A stretch of DNA of 64,000 nt from Balanoglossus misakiensis (Eukaryota > Hemichordata). The translations under genes and the position numbers were made by a program. Under the pieces are notes generated by a model. It was not told where the DNA came from and did not search any database. It saw only the letters and a program-made list of their open reading frames with translations. Position 1 is the first letter of the stretch; each line of letters begins with the position of its first letter. The stretch lies in contig CM082591.2 of the NCBI GenBank assembly GCA_040954595.2, positions 7,006,001 through 7,070,000 on the forward strand, read 5' to 3'. Shown piece after piece: positions 15,101 through 25,826 of this stretch.

Positions 15101-15900
15101 CTTCATTTGTTTGAAAAAATCATGGGTTATAGCTCATGAAAATCGTCCAGAAATGACGATTTTTTGACTTTGCGGAATATCAAAATTTCTTCATTTTTTG
15201 TTTTAAATCATAGGTTATAACTCATGAAAATCGTCCAGAAATGACAATTTTTCGACTTTGCGGAATATCAAAATGTCTTCATTTGTTTGAAAAAATCATG
15301 AGTTATAGCTCATGAAAATCGTTCAGAAATGACAATTTCTCGACTTTGCGAAATATCAAAATTTCTTCATTTGTTTGAAAAAATCATGGGTTATAGCTCA
15401 TGAAAATCGTCCAGAAATGACAATTTTTCGACTTTGCGGAACGTCAAAATTTCTTCATTTGTTTGAAAAAATCATGGGTTATAGCTCATGAAAATCGTCC
15501 AGAAATGACGATTTTTCGACTTTGCGGAATATCAAAATTTCTTCATTTTTTTTTTAAAATCATAGGTTATAACTCATGAAAATCGTCCAGAAATGACAAT
15601 TTTTCGACTTTGCGGAATATCAAAATTTCTTCATTTGTTTGAAAAAATCATGGGTTATAGCTCATGAAAATCGTCCAGAAATGACGATTTTTTGACTTTG
15701 CGGAATATCAAAATTTCTTCATTTTTTGTTTTAAATCATAGGTTATAACTCATGAAAATCGTCCAGAAATGACAATTTTTCGACTTTGCGGAATATCAAA
15801 ATGTCTTCATTTGTTTGAAAAAATCATGAGTTATAGCTCATGAAAATCGTCCAGAAATGACAATTTCTCGACTTTGCGAAATATCAAAATTTCTTAATTT
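12160..15900. repeat. Higher-order duplication, about 23-monomer period, with shorter internal copies
   Basis: The single-base variant TTTCTCGGCTTTGCGG is found at about 12161 and 14189, 2,028 bp apart (about 23 monomers), each followed by the same TTTTTTGTTTTAAATCATAGG and CTATTTTTCG variants. The ATAGGTTATAACTCATG variant is concentrated in 12.2-15.8 kb and marks a local subfamily. Confidence 0.75.
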
Positions 15901-16339
15901 TTTTGAAAAAATCATGAGTTATAGCTCATGAAAATCGTCCGGAAATGACAATTTCTCGACTTTGCGTAATATCAACATTTCTTCATTTGTTTGAAAAAAT
16001 CATGGGTTATAGCTCATGAAAATCGTCCAGAAATGACAATTTCTCGACTTTGCGGAACATCAAAATTTCTTCATTTGTTTGAAAAAATCATGGGTTATAG
16101 CTCATGAAAATCGTCCAGAAATGACGATTTTTCGACTTTGCGGAATATCAAAATTTCTTCATTTTTTTTTTTTAAATCATGGGTTATAGCTCATGAAAAT
16201 CGTCCAGAAATGACAATTTTTCGACTTTGCGGAATATCAAAATTTCTTCATTTTTTAGAAAAAATCATGGGTTATAGCTCATGAAAATCGTCCAGAAATG
16301 ACAATTTTTCGACTTTGCGGAATATCAAAATTTCTTCAT

Positions 16340-19300
16340 TTGTTTGAAAAAATCATGGGTTATAGCTCATGAAAATCGTCCAGAAATGGCAATTTTTCGA
16401 CTTTGCGGAATATCAAAATTTCTTCATTTGTTTGAAAAAAAATCATGGGTTATAGCTCATGAAAATCGTCCAGAAATGACAATTTCTCGACTTTGCGTAA
16501 TATCAACATTTCTTCATTTGTTTGAAAAAATCATGGGTTATAGCTCATGAAAATCGTCCAGAAATGACAATTTCTCGACTTTGCGGAACATCAAAATTTC
16601 TTCATTTGTTTGAAAAAATCATGGGTTATAGCTCATGAAAATCGTCCAGAAATGACGATTTTTCGACTTTGCGGAATATCAAAATTTCTTCATTTTTTTT
16701 TTTTAAATCATGGGTTATAGCTCATGAAAATCGTCCAGAAATGACAATTTTTCGACTTTGCGGAATATCAAAATTTCTTCATTTTTTAGAAAAAATCATG
16801 GGTTATAGCTCATGAAAATCGTCCAGAAATGACAATTTTTCGACTTTGCGGAATATCAAAATTTCTTCATTTGTTTGAAAAAATCATGGGTTATAGCTCA
16901 TGAAAATCGTCCAGAAATGACAATTTTTCGACTTTGCGGAATATCAAAATTTCTTCATTTTTTAGAAAAAATCATGGGTTATAGCTCATGAAAATCGTCC
17001 AGAAATGACAATTTTTCGACTTTGCGGAATATCAAAATGTCTTCATTTGTTTGAAAAAATCATGAGTTATAGCTCATGAAAATCGTCCAGAAATGACAAT
17101 TTCTCGACTTTGCGAAATATCAAAATTTCTTAATTTTTTTGAAAAAATCATGAGTTATAGCTCATGAAAATCGTCCGGAAATGACAATTTCTCGACTTTG
17201 CGTAATATCAACATTTCTTCATTTGTTTGAAAAAATCATGGGTTATAGCTCATGAAAATCGTCCAGAAATGACAATTTCTCGACTTTGCGGAACATCAAA
17301 ATTTCTTCATTTGTTTGAAAAAATCATGGGTTATAGCTCATGAAAATCGTCCAGAAATGACGATTTTTCGACTTTGCGGAATATCAAAATTTCTTCATTT
17401 TTTTTTTTTAAATCATGGGTTATAGCTCATGAAAATCGTCCAGAAATGACAATTTTTCGACTTTGCGGAATATCAAAATTTCTTCATTTTTTAGAAAAAA
17501 TCATGGGTTATAGCTCATGAAAATCGTCCAGAAATGACAATTTTTCGACTTTGCGGAATATCAAAATTTCTTCATTTGTTTGAAAAAATCATGGGTTATA
17601 GCTCATGAAAATCGTCCAGAAATGGCAATTTTTCGACTTTGCGGAATATCAAAATTTCTTCATTTGTTTGAAAAAAAATCATGGGTTATAGCTCATGAAA
17701 ATCGTCCAGAAATGACAATTTCTCGACTTTGCGGAACATCAAAATTTCTTCATTTGTTTGAAAAAATCATGGGTTATAGCTCATGAAAATCGTTCAGAAA
17801 TGACAATTTCTCGACTTTGCGAAATATCAAAATTTATTCATTTGTTTGAAAAAATCATGGGTTATAGCTCATGAAAATCGTCCAGAAATGACAATTTTTC
17901 GACTTTGCGGAACATCAAAATTTCTTCATTTGTTTGAAAAAATCATGGGTTATAGCTCATGAAAATCGTCCAGAAATGACAATTTTTCGACTTTGCGGAA
18001 TATCAAAATTTCTTCATTTGTTTGAAAAAATCATGGGTTATAGCTCATGAAAATCGTCCAGAAATGACGATTTTTCGACTTTGCGGAATATCAAAATTTC
18101 TTCATTTTTTTTTTAAAATCATGGGTTATAGCTCATGAAAATCATCCAGAAATGACAATTTTTCAACTTTGCGGTATATCAAAATTTCTTCATTTGTTTT
18201 TTTAAAAATCATTGGTTATAGCTCATGAAAATCATCCAGAAATGACAATTTCTCGACATTGCGAAATATGAAAATTTCTTTATTTTTTTGAAAAAATCAT
18301 GGGTTATAGCTCATGAAAATCGTCCAGAAATGACAATTTTTCGACTTTGCGGAATATCAAAATTTCTTCATTTTTTAGAAAAAATCATGGGTTATAGCTC
18401 ATGAAAATCGTCCAGAAATGACAATTTTTCGACTTTGCGGAATATCAAAATTTCTTCATTTGTTTGAAAAAATCATGGGTTATAGCTCATGAAAATCGTC
18501 CAGAAATGACAATTTTTCGACTTTGCGGAATATCAAAATTTCTTCATTTTTTAGAAAAAATCATGGGTTATAGCTCATGAAAATCGTCCAGAAATGACAT
18601 TTTTTCGACATTGCGAAATATCAAAATGTCTTCATTTTTTTGAAACAATCATGGGTTATAGCTCATGAAAATCGTCCAGAAATGACAATTTCTCGACTTT
18701 GCGGAATATCAAAAATTCTTCTTTTGTTTGAAAAAATCATGGGTTATAGCTCATGAAAATCGTCCAGAAATGACAATTTCTCGACTTTGCGGAATATCAA
18801 CATTTCTTCATTTGTTTGAAAAAATCATGGGTTATAGCTCATGAAAATCGTCCAGAAATGTCAATTTCTCGACTTTGCGAAATATCAAAATTTCTTCATT
18901 TGTTTAAAAAAATCATGGGTTATATCTCATGAAAATCGTCCTTAAATGACAATTTCTCGACTTTGCGAAATATCAAAATTTCTTTATTTGTTTGAAAAAA
19001 TCATGGGTTATAGCTCATGAAAATCGTCCAGAAATGACAATTTTTCGACTTTGCGAAATATCAAAATTTCTTCATTTTTTTGAAAAAATCATGGGTTATA
19101 GCTCATGAAAATCGTCCAGAAATGACAATTTCTCGACTTTGCGGAATATCAAAAATTCTTCCTTTGTTTGAAAAAATCACGGGTTATAGTTCATGAAAAT
19201 CGTCCAGAAATGACAATTTCTCGACTTTGCGAAATATCAACATTTCTTCATTTGTTTGAAAAAATCATGGGTTATAGATCATGAAAATCGTCCAGAAATG

Positions 19301-22300
19301 ACAATTTTTCGACTTTGCGGAATATCAAAATGTCTTCATTTTTTTGAAAAAATCATGGGTTATAGCTCATGAAAATCGTCCAGAAATGACGATTTTTCGA
19401 CTTTGCGGAATATCAAAATTTCTTCATTTTTTGTTTTAAATCATGGGTTATAAATCATGAAAATCGTCCAGAAATGACAATTTTTCGACTTTGCGGAATA
19501 TCAAAATGTCTTCATTTGTTTGAAAAATTCATGGTTTATAGCTCATGAAAATCGTCCAGAAATGACAATGTCTCGACTTTGCGAAATGTCCAAATTTCTT
19601 CATTTGTTTGAAAAAATCATGAGTTATAGCTCATGAAAATCGTCCAGAAATGACAATTTCTCGACTTTGCGAAATATCAAAATTTCTTAATTTTTTTGAA
19701 AAAATCATGAGTTATAGCTCATGAAAATCGTCCAGAAATGACAATTTCTCGACTTTGCGTAATATCAACATTTCTTCATTTGTTTGAAAAAATCATGGGT
19801 TATAGCTCATGAAAATCGTCCAGAAATGACAATTTCTCGACTTTGCGGAATATCAAAATTTCTTCATTTGTTTGAAAAAAATCATGGGTTATAGCTCATG
19901 AAAATCGTCCAGAAATGACAATTTCTCGACTTTGCGGAACATCAAAATTTTTTCATTTTTTTGAAAAAATCATGGGTTATAGCTCATGAAAATCGTTCAG
20001 AAATGACAATTTTTCGACTTTGCGGAACATCAAAATTTCTTCATTTGTTTGAAAAAATCATGGGTTATAGCTCATGAAAATCGTCCAGAAATGACGATTT
20101 TTCGACTTTGCGGAATATCAAAATTTCTTCATTTTTTTTTTAAATCATGGGTTATAGCTCATGAAAATCGTCCAGAAATGACAATTTTTCGACTTTGCGG
20201 AATATCAAAATTTCTTCATTTTTTAGAAAAAATCATGGGTTATAGCTCATGAAAATCGTCCAGAAATGACAATTTTTCGACTTTGCGGAATATCAAAATT
20301 TCTTCATTTGTTTGAAAAAATCATGGGTTATAGCTCATGAAAATCGTCCAGAAATGAAAATTTTTCGACTTTGCGGAATATCAAAATTTTTTCATTTGTT
20401 TGAGAAAAATCATGGGTTATAGCTCATGAAAATCGTCCAGAAATGACAATTTCTCGACTTTGCGGAACATCAAAATTTCTTCATTTGTTTGAAAAAATCA
20501 TGGGTTATAGCTCATGAAAATCGTTCAGAAATGACAATTTCTCGACTTTGCGAAATATCAAAATTTCTTCATTTGTTTGAAAAAATCATGGGTTATAGCT
20601 CATGAAAATCGTCCAGAAATGACAATTTTTCGACTTTGCGGAACATCAAAATGTCTTCATTTTTTTGAAAAAATCATCGGTTATAGCTCATGAAAATCAT
20701 CCAGAAATGACAATTTTTCGACTTTGCGGAATATCAAAATTTCTTCATTTTTTTGAAAAAATCATGGGTTATAGCTCATGAAAATCGTCCAGAAATGACA
20801 ATTTCTCGACTTTGCGGAATATCAACATTTCTTCATTTTTTTTTTAAATCATGGGTTTTAGCTCATGAAAATCGTCCAGAAATGACAATTTCTCGACTTT
20901 GCGAAATATCAACATTTCTTCATTTGTTTTAAAAAATCATGGGTTATAGCTCATGAAAATCGTCCAGAAATGACAATTTTTCGACTTTGCGAAATATCAA
21001 AATTTCTTCATTTTTTTGAAAAAATCATGGGTTATAGCTCATGAAAATCGTCCAGAAATGACAATTTCTCGACTTTGCGGAATATCAAAAATTCTTCCTT
21101 TGTTTGAAAAAATCACGGGTTATAGTTCATGAAAATCGTCCAGAAATGACAATTTCTCGACTGTGCGAAATATCAACATTTCTTCATTTGTTTGAAAAAA
21201 TCATGGGTTATAGATCATGAAAATCGTCCAGAAATGACAATTTTTCGACTTTGCGGAATATCAAAATGTCTTCATTTTTTTGAAAAAATCATGGGTTATA
21301 GCTCATGAAAATCGTCCAGAAATGACGATTTTTCGACTTTGCGGAATATCAAAATTTCTTCATTTTTTGTTTTAAATCATGGGTTATAAATCATGAAAAT
21401 CGTCCAGAAATGACAATTTTTCGACTTTGCGGAATATCAAAATGTCTTCATTTGTTTGAAAAATTCATGGTTTATAGCTCATGAAAATCGTCCAGAAATG
21501 ACAATGTCTCGACTTTGCGAAATGTCCAAATTTCTTCATTTGTTTGAAAAAATCATGAGTTATAGCTCATGAAAATCGTCCAGAAATGACAATTTCTCGA
21601 CTTTGCGAAATATCAAAATTTCTTAATTTTTTTGAAAAAATCATGAGTTATAGCTCATGAAAATCGTCCAGAAATGACAATTTCTCGACTTTGCGTAATA
21701 TCAACATTTCTTCATTTGTTTGAAAAAATCATGGGTTATAGCTCATGAAAATCGTCCAGAAATGACAATTTCTCGACTTTGCGGAATATCAAAATTTCTT
21801 CATTTGTTTGAAAAAAATCATGGGTTATAGCTCATGAAAATCGTCCAGAAATGACAATTTCTCGACTTTGCGGAACATCAAAATTTTTTCATTTTTTTGA
21901 AAAAATCATGGGTTATAGCTCATGAAAATCGTTCAGAAATGACAATTTTTCGACTTTGCGGAACATCAAAATTTCTTCATTTGTTTGAAAAAATCATGGG
22001 TTATAGCTCATGAAAATCGTCCAGAAATGACGATTTTTCGACTTTGCGGAATATCAAAATTTCTTCATTTTTTTTTTAAATCATGGGTTATAGCTCATGA
22101 AAATCGTCCAGAAATGACAATTTTTCGACTTTGCGGAATATCAAAATTTCTTCATTTTTTAGAAAAAATCATGGGTTATAGCTCATGAAAATCGTCCAGA
22201 AATGACAATTTTTCGACTTTGCGGAATATCAAAATTTCTTCATTTGTTTGAAAAAATCATGGGTTATAGCTCATGAAAATCGTCCAGAAATGAAAATTTT

Positions 22301-24000
22301 TCGACTTTGCGGAATATCAAAATGTTTTCATTTGTTTGAGAAAAATCATGGGTTATAGCTCATGAAAATCGTCCAGAAATGACAATTTCTCGACTTTGCG
22401 GAACATCAAAATTTCTTCATTTGTTTGAAAAAATCATGGGTTATAGCTCATGAAAATCGTTCAGAAATGACAATTTCTCGACTTTGCGAAATATCAAAAT
22501 TTCTTCATTTGTTTGAAAAAATCATGGGTTATAGCTCATGAAAATCGTCCAGAAATGACAATTTTTCGACTTTGCGGAACATCAAAATGTCTTCATTTTT
22601 TTGAAAAAATCATCGGTTATAGCTCATGAAAATCATCCAGAAATGACAATTTTTCGACTTTGCGGAATATCAAAATTTCTTCATTTTTTTGAAAAAATCA
22701 TGGGTTATAGCTCATGAAAATCGTCCAGAAATGACAATTTCTCGACTTTGCGGAATATCAACATTTCTTCATTTTTTTTTTTAAATCATGGGTTTTAGCT
22801 CATGAAAATCGTCCAGAAATGACAATTTCTCGACTTTGCGGAATATCAAAATTTCTTCATTTGTTTGAAAAAATCATGGGTTATAGCTCATGAAAATCGT
22901 CCAGAAATGAAAATTTTTCGACTTTGCGGAATATCAAAATTTTTTCATTTTTTAGAAAAAATCATGGGTTATAGCTCATGAAAATCGTCCAGAAATGACA
23001 ATTTTTCGACTTTGCGGAATATCAAAATTTCTTCATTTGTTTGAAAAAATCATGGGTTATAGCTCATGAAAATCGTCCAGAAATGAAAATTTTTCGACTT
23101 TGCGGAATATCAAAATTTTTTCATTTGTTTGAGAAAAATCATGGGTTATAGCTCATGAAAATCGTCCAGAAATGACAATTTCTCGACTTTGCGGAACATC
23201 AAAATTTCTTCATTTGTTTGAAAAAATCATGGGTTATAGCTCATGAAAATCGTTCAGAAATGACAATTTCTCGACTTTGCGAAATATCAAAATTTCTTCA
23301 TTTGTTTGAAAAAATCATGGGTTATAGCTCATGAAAATCGTCCAGAAATGACAATTTTTCGACTTTGCGGAACATCAAAATGTCTTCATTTTTTTGAAAA
23401 AATCATCGGTTATAGCTCATGAAAATCATCCAGAAATGACAATTTTTCGACTTTGCGGAATATCAAAATTTCTTCATTTTTTTGAAAAAATCATGGGTTA
23501 TAGCTCATGAAAATCGTCCAGAAATGACAATTTCTCGACTTTGCGGAATATCAACATTTCTTCATTTTTTTTTTTAAATCATGGGTTTTAGCTCATGAAA
23601 ATCGTCCAGAAATGACAATTTCTCGACTTTGCGAAATATCAACATTTCTTCATTTGTTTTAAAAAATCATGGGTTATAGCTCATGAAAATCGTCCAGAAA
23701 TGACAATTTCTCGACTTTGCGAAATATCAAAATTTCTTCATTTGTTTGAAAAAATCATGGGTTATAGATCATAAAAATCGTCCAGAAATGACAATTTTTC
23801 GACTTTGCGGAATATCAAAATGTCTTCATTTTTTTGAAAAAATGATGGGTTATAGCTCATGAAAATCGTCCAGAAATGACAATTTTTCGACTTTGCGGAA
23901 TATGAAAATGTCTTCATTTTTTTGAAAAAATCATGGGTTATAGCTCATGAAGATCTTCCAGAAATGACAATTCTTCGACTTTGCGGATTTTCATAATTTC
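16340..24000. repeat. Higher-order duplications, 14- and 22-monomer periods
   Basis: The block at 16344 with the AAATGGCAATTTTTC variant recurs at 17580 (1,236 bp, 14 monomers). A longer block at 20049 recurs at 21985 (1,936 bp, 22 monomers); the CCTTTGTTTG/CACGGG variant at 19161 recurs at 21097 with the same 1,936-bp spacing. Part of this block (TTTGAGAAAAATCATGG, then CATCGGTTATAGC) appears a third time from about 23.1 kb. Confidence 0.85.
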
Positions 24001-24473
24001 TTCATTTGTTTGAAAAAATCATGGGGTATAGCTGATGAAAATCGTCCAGAAATGACATTTTCTCGACTTTGCGGAATATCAACATTTCTTCATTTTTTTT
24101 TTAAATCATGGGTTTTAGCTCATGAAAATCGTCCAGAAATGAAAATTTTTCGACTTTGCGAAGTATCAAAATTTCTTCATTTTTTTGAAAAAATCATGGG
24201 TTATAGCTCATGAAAATCGTCCAGAAATGACAATTTCTCGACTTTGCGGAATATCAAAATTTCTTCATGTTTTTAAAAAAAACATGGGTTATAGCTCATG
24301 AAAATCGTCCAGAAATGACAATTTTTCGACTTTGCGGAATATCAAAATTTCTTCATTTGTTTGAAAAAATCATGGGTTATAGCTCATGAAAATCATCCAG
24401 AAATGACAATTTGCGAAATATCAAAATTTCTTCATTTGTTTGGATTAAAGCTCATGAAAATCATCCATAAATC

Positions 24474-24870
24474 TGACGTTTGCGGCTGAGCGATAAGGGC
24501 ATGATGGGTCCCATGACGCGGGCGCGTTGATTGGCTAACAAATCCCAACATCCAAACATTTAAATCTGCGGCTCTGGTGACCGTACCCTGAGCTTTAAAT
24601 CTTTGTCCAAAATTGTATCAGTGACCGTATATTTTCTCGTTTCAAGTTACTCATTGTTAGAATTCTGTCGGTGACACTATAACAAATGGGACATGTTAAG
24701 GCAGCAGAAATCATTGACTTGACCTTCAGAAACTTTTGTTCCGAGTCTACATGGCCTGTGTGATGCGTGTGGAGTGATGAACGCGTAAGTCACTTTCCTT
24801 GAAATCATTTTCAGTAGTCCGGTTGATCCAATCACGATAAACGTAAAAAACATGAGCCAACCTATTGGTT
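24474..24870. repeat. Dispersed repeat abutting the satellite, copy 1
   Basis: Sequence from TGACGTTTGCGGCTGAGCG to GAACGCGTAAGTCA (24474-24789) has a diverged copy at 32568-32888. The next piece, CTTTCCTTGAAATC to CAACCTAT (24790-24864), has its copy at 34315-34387. Long identical stretches separated by indels indicate copies of a mobile or segmentally duplicated sequence. I see no transposase frame. The satellite array stops at the left edge of this repeat. Confidence 0.75.
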
Positions 24871-24877
24871 CAATTGA

Positions 24878-25130
24878 TAAAGTGAACTGCCTTCGCTTCC
24901 TTTCATATTTTATGTGGACCGTGTAAGTAGACTTTAGTTTCGTCCCTTCTTTTCACCCAAGTTGCTGTCTTTTCCCGATCTCCGACACAGACTATGGGCA
25001 TGTTGGGCATTAGACTCTATGGCAGTCGCTGTGCCTGTGTGATTAGCGTCGCGTCCACAGGACGTTCTATACGTAACGCAGACGCGCATTTCATTTTCAG
25101 TATCACACAGTCTTGGAGCAAGACTAGTTG
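24878..25130. repeat. Fragments of two dispersed repeats
   Basis: 24878-24998 (GTGAACTGCCTTCGCTTCC to GACACAGACTATGG) matches the inner part of the 310-bp MITE found at 38660, 51178 and, inverted, 61019. The stretch 25028-25125, including GTCGCGTCCACAGGA and GTATCACACAGTCTTGG, matches 33570-33684. No open frame here looks coding. Confidence 0.65.
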
Positions 25131-25539
25131 GGCATGTACTCTGTATGATTCGTGCGGACTCGTACAGGTATTCTAATCGACTACAAATTTACAAAACGAA
25201 ATTGTAAATCACTTTATTTCTTATGACATGGTATAAAAACAAATGAGAGCTTCGAGTGTATCTCTTCTGAAACGCTATATGCGAGTCATATTGACTCAAA
25301 CAGGTAAAAACCAAGGTTAACCTATGACCCTAAAGTGCAACTGATTCTATTGGTTTATTATACCGGAGGTGAACTCACTTTTATCGTGTTAAATGTATTT
25401 ATTTACAATTAAGATTCCACGGAGCATTCAAAGTGAAAATGAACACCTGTTGATATTGTCAAAATGGTACTTATCACAAAAAAGGCGCCTACATTCTGAA
25501 ACATACATTTCGAATATTATACAACTGTATCTGTACAGA

Positions 25540-25562
25540 CACAGACACACACACACACTCAC
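25540..25562. repeat. Short (AC)n microsatellite
   Basis: A run of ACAGACACAGACACACACACACAC just downstream of the sialyltransferase stop codon. Confidence 0.8.
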
Positions 25563-25579
25563 GCACTAATGTCATAGCA

Positions 25580-25826
25580 TCAACCAGTGCATTTATCGGT
25601 GATGAGTCGAATCACTCCAGTCGAGTTGAATTGTAATAGCATTTTAAACTCCCTTGGGATAGTTTTCTGGTGAAGAGTTGTCTTGTCGAAGTAATGGTGA
25701 GAAACCTTGTTTCCATGGCGATCCAGTTCGTATGGCCAGAATCCATAGAGGTCCAAAGTATTGCAGAAAAGCGTTGCTAAGGTGAACATGACAAAGCCCT
25801 CGCTTGAAGAAGGTTTCTTCCAAAAT
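25580..25826 (-). CDS. Sialyltransferase exon 3: motifs S, III and VS, stop
   Basis: Acceptor ATTTCTCGCACAG. Codes from FWKKPSSSEGF to DKCTG and ends at TGA. Motif III reads HHYFD. In the following KTTLHQKTIPREF segment the family's H-x-x-P-x-E pattern reads K-T-I-P-R-E, with a His two residues earlier. Confidence 0.88.

Larger units (their letters stand above)
1..24470. repeat. 88-bp satellite DNA array, about 280 tandem monomers
   Basis: A head-to-tail array fills the first 24.5 kb. The start of the TCATGGGTTATAGC box recurs at 128, 216 and 303, giving an 87-88 bp period. Each monomer runs through an ATAGCTCATGAAAATCGTCC block, an AATTTTTCGACTTTGCGG block, an AATATCAAAATTTCTTCATT block and a variable T-run/A-run linker. 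GC content of a consensus unit is about 31% (27 of 88). Length differences between monomers lie mostly in the homopolymer linker. No unique sequence or transposon interrupts the array. Short open frames of 60-96 codons recur only because the satellite happens to be open in one frame for two or three monomers, so they are not genes. A centromeric, pericentromeric or other heterochromatic location is inference; nothing in the sequence decides it. Confidence 0.97.

Noticed and set aside
207-24213. Repeated 60-96 codon frames (MKKSWVIAHENRPEM type) in the satellite
   Set aside because: They follow the tandem repeat exactly, shift frame with homopolymer length and have no splice or start context; they are a by-product of the satellite sequence.
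1-24470. CRISPR-like array
   Set aside because: Monomers are contiguous without distinct spacers, the period is 88 bp with drifting linkers, and the surrounding genes are eukaryotic.
1-24470. CENP-B box in the satellite monomer
   Set aside because: TTTCGACTTTGCGGAAT resembles it, but the spacing between TTCG and CGG is one base short and the A and final G positions do not match.
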